In this document: positions 34,408 to 42,087 of the stretch, piece after piece
Layout of the letters: each line of letters begins with the position of its first letter
Position numbering within the stretch: the first letter of the stretch is position 1
DNA from: SURF-21 sp964462595
GTDB taxonomy: Bacteria > Actinomycetota > Geothermincolia > Geothermincolales > RBG-13-55-18
Reading direction: 5' to 3'
Assembly (NCBI GenBank): GCA_964462595.1
Contig: CAYWXM010000059.1
Span: 1-51,466 of the forward strand
DNA length: 51,466 bases
Program-made: the position numbers and the translations under genes
The notes under the pieces: model-generated
Told to the model about the DNA's origin: nothing
Seen by the model: only the letters and a program-made list of their open reading frames with translations
The model's database searches: none

Positions 34408-34435
34408 ATTATAGCAGAAGCGGCGGGGTTTCCAA
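34408..34435 (-). promoter_or_regulatory. promoter of the RRM gene
   Basis: On the minus strand TTGGAA (34435-34430), 16 bp spacer, then TGCTATAAT, an extended -10 with TATAAT at 34413-34408. The transcript would start near 34401, about 80 bases before the gene. Confidence 0.75.
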
Positions 34436-34521
34436 CCCCTTTTTGATCCTTCCCCGCTTATGCCTGTTAACCGCTCATTAGATAAACGTGCCGTGGGTAT
34501 TGCCTCTCGGTATCGTCCGCG

Positions 34522-34731
34522 TCAGTCGGTGCCTATCATCACGCTGGTGGCCTTGATGATGACGTATACCTCCTTGCCTTCGGCAAGCCCCATCCCCTCC
34601 GCGGAAGCCTTGGTGATAATCGCCACGACTTCGTCGCCGCCCGACAACTCCACCTTCACCTCGGAGCTCACGGCGCCGGGGGTCACAGCCTTTACCATCC
34701 CCTTGATCTGGTTCCTGGCACTTACCTTCAT
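34522..34731 (-). CDS. Mop/TOBE molybdopterin- or molybdate-binding protein
   Basis: A 69-residue single TOBE domain of the Mop family: SARNQIKGMVKAVTPGAVSS, VKVELSGGDEVVAIITKASAEG and YVIIKATSVMIGTD follow the molbindin pattern, in which trimers or hexamers bind molybdate or tungstate. Its use here could be molybdate storage for Mo/W enzymes; no modABC or Mo-enzyme gene is seen in the window. The ATG has AAGGAGGTGGGAGG upstream. It is followed by the RRM gene's leader on the same strand. Confidence 0.9.
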   Translation of the reverse strand: MKVSARNQIKGMVKAVTPGAVSSEVKVELSGGDEVVAIITKASAEGMGLAEGKEVYVIIKATSVMIGTD

Positions 34732-34934
34732 CCTCCCACCTCCTTTTCAAATAAATCTCGGATATATCCACCGCGGGACTGTTAAACCCGCCGGAATAGC
34801 GTGCAGCATCTGCTGATCTCCCGGTTGAAAGTGATCCGTAAGGATGCTCCTCGTCTTATGCTATTATCTGCCATATTTGGCGAAAACGCCAAAGACGTAT
34901 TTCAGGCGCTGCCGCAGACGATATCTATATACAG
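34732..34934. other. intergenic upstream of the Mop gene
   Basis: No gene. A 7-bp hairpin, TTTGGCG (34876-34882) with CGCCAAA (34887-34893), is followed by no T-run; the Mop promoter should lie in this AT-richer stretch. Confidence 0.4.
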
Positions 34935-35127
34935 TTGACAACTGCGCGAGATTTTTGATAAACAAGCAGCGTATGGTTTTCCGAGCAGTCTGCCCTAAAG
35001 CGATAGCTAAGGAGGGCTGCCGATAGGGTAGGGTTGGAAACAGCCCTGCCTCCCGTGCTTGGAAAGGAAGACCCGCTTAACAGGCTTAGACGAGGCGTCC
35101 TTTCATCATGGGGGACGTCCCCTTTTT
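34935..35127 (+). ncRNA. candidate small RNA or attenuated leader with a GAAA-capped hairpin
   Basis: A promoter-like TTGACA (34935-34940), 16-bp spacer and GATAAA (34957-34962) would start an RNA near 34969. It would fold into a GGAGG/CCTCC stem (35011-35015 with 35049-35053) enclosing AGGGTTG-GAAA-CAGCCCT (35030-35047), a 7-bp helix with a GNRA tetraloop, and end at GGGG-ACGT-CCCC followed by TTTTT (35111-35127). CGTCC at 35096-35100 can also pair with GGACG at 35113-35117. No plus-strand gene follows, so a free small RNA of about 160 bases is possible. It matches no class I can name. Confidence 0.45.
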
Positions 35128-35133
35128 GCCAAG

Positions 35134-35175
35134 AGCCGTCCTTTCTTGCGCGGACAGGACGGCTTTTTGCCGTCC
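35134..35175 (+). terminator. terminator-like hairpin with an alternative partner
   Basis: AGCCGTCC (35134-35141) pairs with GGACGGCT (35157-35164), followed by a T-run (35164-35168). The second arm can instead pair with GCCGTCC at 35169-35175. Together with the arms at 35096 and 35113 this gives a chain of GGACG/CGTCC segments able to form exclusive hairpins. Confidence 0.65.
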
Positions 35176-35240
35176 GGATACATAGATCACAAGGAAAAAC
35201 CGGCCCGCCGAAATGCACGGCCTTCAGCTTTCCTCCCACA

Positions 35241-35275
35241 CAATAGGGGGGGCCCGCCCCGGGCTCCCCCTATTG
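35241..35275. repeat. 14-bp GC-rich inverted repeat
   Basis: CAATAGGGGG (35241-35250) pairs with CCCCCTATTG (35266-35275), and GCCC with GGGC inside it. There is no T-run on either side. It lies 160 bp past the stop of the minus-strand hydrolase gene and may stabilise or end its transcript. Confidence 0.6.
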
Positions 35276-35435
35276 CATTCCCTGCATCACGTCCTCGCCA
35301 CGCGGCACTTCCCTCGCGCGCGTCGCATTCATATCGCGGCGCTTTAAGGAGATGCGCCCGCGCCCATCACCCGTATACCGTGCGATCCCGAACCCAAACC
35401 GGGGAGGGGTTCTCCTTGCCCTCGCGCTCTCCCGA

Positions 35436-36806
35436 TCATATGCCCGCGAACGTATCGTCCAGCCAGTCGAAGATACGCTGGTGTGCCAGGAGCATGGCGC
35501 CCATCTGGCAGTGCAGCCCGGCGCCCTCCTCCGTGGTGAAGAGCATGAATTCCTTGGGGCAGGTAAGGGCGTCGTAGAGCCTCTGGGGCTCGCCCTTCAT
35601 GCCGGTGTCGTTGTCGGAATCGATGATCAGGGTGGGACAGGTGATCTGGCCTGCCACATCCTCCATGGAGAACTGCGAATACGCGAGCAGGAAGGCGCTG
35701 GGCGTATCCACATCGAAGGTGAACATGCCGTTACCCACCCACCAGTTGAACTGGATGCTCTCCTGTATCGCTTCCTGCATGGCCGCGTCGAAATCGTCGG
35801 GGTCGGCGCGGATGGAATCGATGAGCCCTTCGGCGGTCCCGGCCGACGGGGGATAATACTGGGCGATGTTAGAGGCCACCGTGTACCAGGGCTCGAAAAC
35901 GCCGCCATCGGCGATGAGGGCTGCGAGGCGGGGCTCGAAGGCGGCGCCGCGAGGTGCCAGGTAACCCCCGAGGCTTATACCGAACAGCGCTATCCTGCCA
36001 GGATCGACCTCGGGGCGCGACAGCGCGTAATCGACCACCGGCGTGATCACCTTCTCCCAGTCGTAGCGGAAGGGTATACCCTGCTCGCGTATGACCTCCC
36101 CCTGCCCCGGTCCCTCGAAGGTCAGGCAGTTGTATCCCCGGCGCACTGCGGCCACCGCTCCCCCGTTATATAGCTCCTCCTGCGTGCCGTCGAACCCGGT
36201 CTGCAATATGAGGGTGGGGCACGGCACACCCGAGTCGTCCACCTTGTAAAGGTATCCGGGAAGGGTGGTGTCCTCGTAGGGGATGCGTACCGGCTCGATG
36301 GGGGGATCGCAGAGTTTCGCTGCCTCGGCGAAACAGTCCCTGCTCTTTGCGGAACTCTCCCTTATGCGCGGGTCGGAGGGGTTACCGTGCAGGTAGAACT
36401 CGGCCATGGAGTAATAGGTGGTAGCCCTGAGGTACGCCTCGCGGGCGCTGACCTCATGCCCTCCGGCCAGGCTCTCCTCTGCGATGCCCCGCACGCGTTC
36501 GGCCGTCGCGTACCACTCCGCGTACCAGCTGTTAACGTCGACCTCGCTGATGCGCTCGGCCGTGGACAGGCACTCGCCGATGTCCGCACCGCCATAGGCG
36601 GTAGCCCCCAGGGCGCGGGTGAGCTGGAAGGCGAGTTCCGGGTCCGAGAATACGAGGGTGGTTTGTCCGTTCTGTCCGTTCTGTCCGTTCTGGCCTTCCT
36701 GTTCATCCCCGGGCTGTGATTGTCCTTCACCGCCGCACCCGCAAGGCGCCGGGGATATAGACACGGCGAGCATCAAGACAAGGACAAGGACGGCTGCCTT
36801 TCTCAT
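35436..36806 (-). CDS. secreted alpha/beta hydrolase
   Basis: A 456-residue protein. A hydrophobic signal (residues about 4-20) ends near PCGCGG; the lipobox is weak, so it may be secreted or lipid-anchored. A low-complexity EGQNGQNGQNGQ spacer follows. The catalytic domain has GFDGTQEE (oxyanion), GISLGGYLAPR (nucleophile Ser), SDNDTGMKG (Asp) and AGLHCQMGAM (His). The N-terminal helical cap plus this fold resembles the DUF1100/FrsA-like and pseudooxynicotine-type C-C hydrolase groups. The ATG at 36806 is chosen as GAGGAGG lies 8-9 bases upstream; the ATG two codons before it is too close to that site. Substrate unknown. It is a single-gene unit. Confidence 0.85.
   Translation of the reverse strand: MRKAAVLVLVLMLAVSISPAPCGCGGEGQSQPGDEQEGQNGQNGQNGQTTLVFSDPELAFQLTRALGATAYGGADIGECLSTAERISEVDVNSWYAEWYATAERVRGIAEESLAGGHEVSAREAYLRATTYYSMAEFYLHGNPSDPRIRESSAKSRDCFAEAAKLCDPPIEPVRIPYEDTTLPGYLYKVDDSGVPCPTLILQTGFDGTQEELYNGGAVAAVRRGYNCLTFEGPGQGEVIREQGIPFRYDWEKVITPVVDYALSRPEVDPGRIALFGISLGGYLAPRGAAFEPRLAALIADGGVFEPWYTVASNIAQYYPPSAGTAEGLIDSIRADPDDFDAAMQEAIQESIQFNWWVGNGMFTFDVDTPSAFLLAYSQFSMEDVAGQITCPTLIIDSDNDTGMKGEPQRLYDALTCPKEFMLFTTEEGAGLHCQMGAMLLAHQRIFDWLDDTFAGI
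36664..36690 (-). repeat. 9-bp tandem repeat in the hydrolase linker
   Basis: Three exact copies of TGTCCGTTC (plus strand), then a degraded fourth, encode the NGQ repeats just after the signal sequence. Slippage here would change linker length by three residues without a frameshift. Confidence 0.85.
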
Positions 36807-36985
36807 CACCATTCCCTCCTCGCGTTTATCCGCCTGGTTCAATGTCGGACCGCCTTTATTTTCTCGGACATGCGCGGCCATTTCATGAGGTCAAAGTCTG
36901 TCGAGTAGAGCCTGCCGCGGCGAGGACATAAGCATACCGCGCGGTCATGAGGTCTTCGGCTCCTCGGCTATCCTCGAGGAAAGAT

Positions 36986-37276
36986 CTATTTACGCGAGGG
37001 GAGTCGCGCCCCATTCGCCTCCACCATGATATAGATGACCGCATCCGCCGCCTTATCGCTTTCCATTACCTTGCCGCCCGTAGCCCCCAGGGCGGTGGAC
37101 ATGCCGGAGGCCGCGACGTTGAATAGCAGCTTGGCCCAGCGCACCCCGGCCAGGTTTTCGGTGATTTTGGCGGTTCCGGCATGATCGAGGACGGCCTTCA
37201 CCTCGCGCAGCCTCTCGGTAACCCCGCTATCGAGTTCGCCGATATCGTAGCCCATCGATCCGGGCGATATCACCAT
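36986..37276 (-). pseudogene. ketopantoate-reductase-like fragment
   Basis: About 96 codons match the middle of the PanE-like protein at 13162-14187: MGYDIGELDSG, then REVKAVLDHAGTAKITENLAG, RWAKLLFNVAASGMSTALG and ESDKAADAVI align with its YDIGELDG, QAVKAVLDKAGEAHVSTNLEG, RWVKLLINVSMSGLSSAL and DSDKASLAAL. The N-terminal Rossmann domain is missing, with an in-frame TAA eight codons before the apparent start, and the C-terminal domain is lost too. It is therefore a remnant of a paralogue with no function as a reductase. Confidence 0.8.
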
Positions 37277-37446
37277 GGTCGCTGTAGGCCGCTCTTAGCC
37301 CTGGAACGGGAGACGCCGCATGCGCCGCGGCCGTTTACATATCCCGATCTATGCGCATCTTTTCACCTATCGTCCCCCTTATGTGGTAGTCTATATGCTT
37401 GGAAGTTCTAGTGGCGAGCGACTTGGTTTATTAAGAGGAGGCAAAG

Positions 37447-37896
37447 ATGAAAAAGGCAATCGTGGCGGCTTTCGTATTGGCCTTGGCTCTCTCTACCCTG
37501 GCATTCGCAGGATGCGGAGACAGCGGCGGAGACAGCTCTGACAACCCGGAGCAAGTGGTGGAGAAGTTTCTCGCTGCATCCATGAATGGTGACGCGGATG
37601 CGGCTTACGAGCTTATCACCGAGCAAAGCAAGGAAGATGTCACCGACAAGGAAGAGTTGGTAGAGGGGTTCTCCGAAGGTCTCGACTCTTACGAGGTGGG
37701 CAAGGGCAGCATCTCCGGCGACAGGGCCAGCGTTCCGGTAAAATTCCAGCTGACCGGACTGGACATGGAAATTGAGTTTAACATCATACTGCTCAAAGAG
37801 GACGGGTCATGGAAGATTTCCGGGCCGGATACCGACGCTGAAACCGAAAAAGCCCTGGAAGAGCTGTACGAGGAAATGGAAGTGGAAGTCGAATAA
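37447..37896 (+). CDS. lipoprotein with DUF4878-like (NTF2-fold) domain
   Basis: A 149-residue exported protein. The signal peptide ends in TLAFAGC, a clear lipobox (Cys near 23). The rest fits a small NTF2-like lumazine/DUF4878 domain: PEQVVEKFLAASMNGDADAAYELI, then GFSEGLDSYEVGKGSISGD and VKFQLTGL...IILLKEDGSWKISG. Many such lipoproteins of unknown role occur in Gram-positive bacteria. The ATG has GAGGAGG upstream. A good terminator follows. Confidence 0.88.
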   Translation: MKKAIVAAFVLALALSTLAFAGCGDSGGDSSDNPEQVVEKFLAASMNGDADAAYELITEQSKEDVTDKEELVEGFSEGLDSYEVGKGSISGDRASVPVKFQLTGLDMEIEFNIILLKEDGSWKISGPDTDAETEKALEELYEEMEVEVE

Positions 37897-37931
37897 TAAA
37901 CCCGTAACCACAGCGAAACAGCAATAACCAG

Positions 37932-37960
37932 ATATCCCGCCCACCGGGCGGGATATTTAT
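37932..37960 (+). terminator. intrinsic terminator after the lipoprotein gene
   Basis: An 11-bp stem, ATATCCCGCCC (37932-37942) and its complement (37946-37956), with a 3-base loop, followed by TTAT. The tail is short but the placement, 36 bp past the stop, is right. Confidence 0.75.
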
Positions 37961-38059
37961 ACTCCTATCCCCGAGTAGCTTTTCACGACCGTCAGGCGGC
38001 AAACCATTAAAGAGGGCACGAGCAGAACTGCTCTGTATGGTTTTTTGCAAATAAGCCTT

Positions 38060-39484
38060 TCAACGCGACAGGCGCCGGTAATCGAGAAGCGAGCGCATGG
38101 CGCGGGCGCAGCGCGAGGCGGAAGGGTACGACGGCACTCCTTCCTCGATAAGGCGTATGATGGAACCGCTGCGGGCGCCCGCGAACGACATCACCACCAG
38201 AGGTTTGGAGTGCTCCTGCGGCACCGCGGCGAGCCCGGTGAGGAAATCCTGGTAACCACGGTCCCAATCTTCCTCCATGGTCTTCAGCTCGGGGAAACGT
38301 TTCTTCAGGTTGACCATGAAATCCGGCGCGCCGAATATGCCGTAGAGGAACGCCCCGTCTACCTCGCCCGATTCGTAAACCAGCTCCAGGAGGTCCTTGA
38401 ACACGAGCACGTTGGGCTCGAAGGTGAGATCGATGGGGTTGCCGGTATAGGTAAATGGATTGGTGATCGCACCCAGCTTCTCCCGCAGTCCGTCGGAAAA
38501 GGGCGGCGCCTCCAGCCCCGCCTTCTCCAGGTGATAGGAGAGTGATGACCCGGGGCCGCCCGAATTGGTTATCACCGCCATGCGCCCGCCCTCCGGCAGC
38601 GGTTGCATGGAGAGCGCCCACAGCATGTCCAGCATATCATCCAGGTCGTCGGCGCGCAGGACACCAGCCTGGTGAAAGAGGCCGTCGTAGAGCTCGTCGG
38701 GACCGGATATGGCCCCGGTATGGGATAACGAGGAACGCGAGCCTGCCTCGGTGCCGCCCACGTAGATGGCCACCACCGGCTTCTTTCTTACCGCCGCCCT
38801 CGCCGCCGCGATGAATTCCCGGGGGCGGCGGATGGTCTCCACGTAAAGCCCCACCGCCTTTATCTCGTCCACTTCTCCAAGATATTCCAGGCAGTCCGCG
38901 AGGTCCATGTCCGCCTCGTTTCCCACGCTCAGGGTCTGTCCCATCATGATGCCCTGCGCCTTCAGGTAGGGGTTGATCATGGCCGTGTAAGCCCCCGACT
39001 GCGAGGCAAAGGCTATGTTCCCACCCATAGGCGGCTCGACGATGGTGGTGGAATTGAGGGAACACAGGCTGTTCATGATGCCCACGCAATTCGGCCCCAG
39101 GAAGCGGATGCCGTATTTAGCCGCCACTTCCATGAGCTTCCGCTCGCGCTCCCTGCCCACCTCTCCCCCAAACTCCTTGAACCCCCCGGAGATGATAATC
39201 GCCCGGCGCACGCCCGCCTTGCCGCATTCCTCCAGCATCTCCGGCACTATATCCGTGGGCAGCACGATCTGGGCCAGGTCCACGGGTTTGCCGACGTCGG
39301 CTATGCTGCGGTAGGCGGGTATGCCCATTACCGTCTCCTCGCTGCGGTGGATGGGATAGACCTCCCCCTTGAATCCCGTCTCCAGGATATTGGCCAGCTG
39401 GATAGACCCCATCTTCATGGGATTGTTGGAAGCGCCGAAAATGGCGATGGACGACGGGTTCATGATCTGCTGCAACGGGTGCAT
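38060..39484 (-). CDS. ADP-forming acyl-CoA synthetase, alpha-type (second copy)
   Basis: A 474-residue protein related to the one at 26115. It has the CoA-binding domain (IAIFGASNNPMKMGSIQ), the FLGPNCVGIMN and FASQSGAYTAM segments, and the phospho-His loop LSHTGAISGPDEL with His255, then the third domain with SGGPGSSLSYHLEKAG and a C-terminal MSFAGARSGS. As with the other copy, the ATP-grasp part is absent. Sequence identity between the two is moderate, so they are old paralogues with perhaps different acids. The ATG at 39484 has GGAGGG upstream. A candidate RNA on the opposite strand begins about 200 bp upstream. Confidence 0.88.
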   Translation of the reverse strand: MHPLQQIMNPSSIAIFGASNNPMKMGSIQLANILETGFKGEVYPIHRSEETVMGIPAYRSIADVGKPVDLAQIVLPTDIVPEMLEECGKAGVRRAIIISGGFKEFGGEVGRERERKLMEVAAKYGIRFLGPNCVGIMNSLCSLNSTTIVEPPMGGNIAFASQSGAYTAMINPYLKAQGIMMGQTLSVGNEADMDLADCLEYLGEVDEIKAVGLYVETIRRPREFIAAARAAVRKKPVVAIYVGGTEAGSRSSLSHTGAISGPDELYDGLFHQAGVLRADDLDDMLDMLWALSMQPLPEGGRMAVITNSGGPGSSLSYHLEKAGLEAPPFSDGLREKLGAITNPFTYTGNPIDLTFEPNVLVFKDLLELVYESGEVDGAFLYGIFGAPDFMVNLKKRFPELKTMEEDWDRGYQDFLTGLAAVPQEHSKPLVVMSFAGARSGSIIRLIEEGVPSYPSASRCARAMRSLLDYRRLSR

Positions 39485-39655
39485 CGTATCCCTCCCTGGC
39501 TCTGCTTTTGTTTCTTACATAGCATTATTCTAAGCGATAACGCGGCTGCCTTGCTCCGCGAATCCGCCCGCGAGCCCGCGAGGTGTCGTATTCCCGCAGG
39601 TGATAACGCCCCGGAACCCTGTAAGAACCGTGCCGGTTCCGGTTAATGCCGCTGT
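39485..39655. other. intergenic upstream of the second ADP-forming synthetase
   Basis: No gene. Contains an inverted-repeat-like stretch (GAACCGTGCCGGTTCCGG, about 39625-39642) and probably the minus-strand promoter of the synthetase gene. Confidence 0.4.
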
Positions 39656-39863
39656 TTGACAAGCGCGTTTATTTGGGTTAAACAGAGGTTGAAACGGAAA
39701 AGACTTGTATCACCGAGAATAGGGGTCCACGGAGGCAGCGCGGGAAATCGCGAAGGCTCCCGGGATCGAGGGAAGCAACGAGCCGCAGGTCTTATACTGG
39801 TCACCTTGACTGCGGGGAGCTAATGGTGAAACCGGCCCGGTCGAATGAAAAGATCGGGCTTTT
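39656..39863 (+). ncRNA. candidate structured RNA with its own promoter and terminator
   Basis: TTGACA at 39656-39661 with a weak -10 (TAAACA, 39679-39684) would start an RNA near 39691. It ends at an intrinsic terminator: GCCCGGTC (39835-39842) pairs with GATCGGGC (39852-39859), then TTTT. Between these lie consecutive helices: CGCG/CGCG (39739-39742 with 39749-39752), GGCTC/GAGCC (39755-39759 with 39780-39784), GCAG/CTGC (39785-39788 with 39810-39813), all enclosed by CACC/GGTG (39711-39714 with 39825-39828). The downstream gene is a cell-wall surface protein 280 bp on, so it could be a leader riboswitch or a free RNA. No known class recognised. Confidence 0.45.
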
Positions 39864-40139
39864 CTTATAGAGGCGACAAGGACAAGGCAGGCAAAGAAGG
39901 GGGTACGGTAACGGGCTGAGACGAGCGGGCTGGAAAGCGGGCAGGCTTGCCGGTTATGACCATCGACCACCAGGCGTAGATATCGAGGCGTTTTTCCGCT
40001 TCGTGCCGCTTTTTATCCCACTCCTATTGCTCGAGATCGAGCGAATCTGCACGAACCTGAATGCATCGTTCGCTGATACTGGAGTGTTACAAATAGCCAT
40101 TCCGATAAAAGACGCCGGGCGGCGAAGGAGGTGATCCCC
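39864..40139. other. leader region of the surface-protein gene
   Basis: No gene. The 276 bp end in AAGGAGG, 8 bases before the TTG start at 40140. A hairpin around CTCGAGATCGAG (about 40029-40040) is possible. No consensus promoter was identified. Confidence 0.4.
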
Positions 40140-42029
40140 TTGCAGGGGTTGAAAAAATGGTGCGTTTTCCTTGGTGTGCTCACCCTGCTGGCGATGGCCT
40201 TGCTCGCGGGCATCGGTTTCACTTTCCCGGGCAGCGACAGCCATCCCGGCGAGGAGAACGGCGAAGCCGGCGACGACACCCCGTTAATCACGGCGGAAGA
40301 GATACTGGACTATATAAGAGACTGGCTGGACGGGGATGAATCCGGGGATGACGGCGGGGCCGAGGCTCCGGACGGGGAAGAGGAAGAGGTCCCGGGTGAG
40401 GAAGCCGGTGAGACCCCGGGTGTAGGCGACGAAACGGCCCCCGGCGAAGAGGATCCCGAGGCCGGAGCGACCCCTCCAGACGATACGCCTTCGTCTGGGG
40501 AGGACGGCAGCCCCGGGGCCAAACCCCTGGATAAGAATAGCGGCGGCAAGACCGAGGTCAACGATCCCGCCGATACCCTCCACGAACTGGAGGAAGCTGT
40601 GAGGGAGCCGGGCTCCATCTCGGGATGCAAGTACCTCGACTCCAACCTGAACCGCAGCCGGGACGATGGAGAGCCCGGCATCGCGGGCGTGGGCATACGC
40701 CTCGAGGACGGCTGCAAGACCTGGCACGCCATAACCGCCGAGGACGGCAGCTACGCTTTCACCGGCCTGGAGCCGGGAAGCTACGAGGTGGAGGTCGTGG
40801 AGCGCACGGTGCCGGAGGGGCATTTCCACACCACCGATCCCGACGAGGTCGTGTTCCTGAAGCCCTGCCGCATGCACAGGGTAGTCGACTTCGGCAACGG
40901 CGTGCGCGAGGAGGTGGAGCCGGGCTCCATCTCCGGCCGCAAGTGGCGTGACAACGACGCCGACGGGGAGTTCAGCTTCTGCGACTCCCCCATGCCGGGG
41001 GTGGAGATAGAGCTCTGGCGTGACGGCCAGCTGCTGGACAGCAGAACCACGAGCAACGCGCCCTGCGACAAGGGCTCCTACAGTTTCTGCGGCCTGGAAC
41101 CCGGTTCATACACGGTAAGGGAGGTCTCGCCGGACGGATACTACCCCACATTTCCAGTGGGTGGAGAGTGGGAGATAGATCTGCAACCCGGCGAGAAGAG
41201 GTGTTGCGTCAACTTCCTCAACGCGCGCAACCTGTCCATCTCCGGCACGAAGTGGGAGTGGAGGGACGAAAACGGTGACGGGCTTGCCCAGGACAGCGAG
41301 AAATACCCGCTGCAGGGCATCGCTGTCGAGCTCTCCTCACCATGCTCCCCGGAACCCATGCAGGCCGTCACCTCCATCGACGGGGAGTACGCCTTCGAGA
41401 ACCTCAAGCCCGGCGTCTATAACGTCAGGGAGGTGCTTCCCCGGGGCTGGTATGCGGTAGATCCGGCTTGCGCGAGCCACGTCGTGGAACTCCTGTGCGA
41501 TTACGACCAGGGCGACGTGGATTTCGTGAACGCCCGCTATCCCTCCATCTCAGGCAACAAATGGGAATGGGGGGACGGCAACGGAAACAGCGAGGTCGAT
41601 GAGGGGGAATACTCGCCCCTCCGCGGCGTGGAGATACGCCTTCTGCAGGGCGGCGTGGAGGTCATGCCCTCCGTTACCACCACGGAGGACGGCAGCTATT
41701 TCTTCGACGGGCTGGAACCCGGTACATACACCGTCTCGGAGGTCCTGACACAGGGGTGGTATGCCATGGATCCATCCGGCGGCGCCCGGCAGGTCGAGTT
41801 GAATGCGGGGGTGGACGCGAGGGGCGTGGACTTCCTGAACAGCCAGGTCGCGGTGGCGGGAGAGGTGGTGACGCCGCCCATCGCCCCGGCAAGCGCCGCA
41901 CGGCAGGCTACGGGCGAACTGCCGCAGACCGGCATCAACCAGGTCCCGTTCATCCTGGCCTCGGGCATACTGCTGCTAGCGGGCCTTCTGCTCCTGGCGC
42001 TGGGCATTATCCGTTCGCACAGCTCGTAG
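40140..42029 (+). CDS. LPQTG cell-wall-anchored protein with four SdrD-B-like domains
   Basis: A 629-residue surface protein. Signal/TM segment at about residues 5-28; a long acidic Glu/Pro/Gly-rich linker (about 30-150); four SdrD B/Cna-B-like domains of about 100 residues each, opening GSISGCKYLD, GSISGRKWRD, LSISGTKWEW and PSISGNKWEW, with Asp-rich DENGDG or DGNGNS calcium-type loops, GSYxFxGLEPGSY cores, and closing DFGN or DFLN; then the sorting signal LPQTG near residue 595, a hydrophobic stretch and a short RSHSS tail. It should be attached to peptidoglycan by a sortase, none of which is in the window. Unusually many Cys lie in the first three domains. The start is TTG, since GTG nine bases up overlaps the AAGGAGG site. 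Confidence 0.92.
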   Translation: MQGLKKWCVFLGVLTLLAMALLAGIGFTFPGSDSHPGEENGEAGDDTPLITAEEILDYIRDWLDGDESGDDGGAEAPDGEEEEVPGEEAGETPGVGDETAPGEEDPEAGATPPDDTPSSGEDGSPGAKPLDKNSGGKTEVNDPADTLHELEEAVREPGSISGCKYLDSNLNRSRDDGEPGIAGVGIRLEDGCKTWHAITAEDGSYAFTGLEPGSYEVEVVERTVPEGHFHTTDPDEVVFLKPCRMHRVVDFGNGVREEVEPGSISGRKWRDNDADGEFSFCDSPMPGVEIELWRDGQLLDSRTTSNAPCDKGSYSFCGLEPGSYTVREVSPDGYYPTFPVGGEWEIDLQPGEKRCCVNFLNARNLSISGTKWEWRDENGDGLAQDSEKYPLQGIAVELSSPCSPEPMQAVTSIDGEYAFENLKPGVYNVREVLPRGWYAVDPACASHVVELLCDYDQGDVDFVNARYPSISGNKWEWGDGNGNSEVDEGEYSPLRGVEIRLLQGGVEVMPSVTTTEDGSYFFDGLEPGTYTVSEVLTQGWYAMDPSGGARQVELNAGVDARGVDFLNSQVAVAGEVVTPPIAPASAARQATGELPQTGINQVPFILASGILLLAGLLLLALGIIRSHSS

Positions 42030-42043
42030 AGCAAGCTCAAACC

Positions 42044-42073
42044 AGAAGGGCCCCCTCGGGGGCCCTTCTTTTT
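42044..42073 (+). terminator. terminator of the LPQTG gene
   Basis: AGAAGGGCCCC (42044-42054) pairs with GGGGCCCTTCT (42059-42069) around CTCG, followed by TTTT. It lies between two converging genes and can serve both. Confidence 0.92.
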
Positions 42074-42087
42074 CATCCCTTTCGCCG

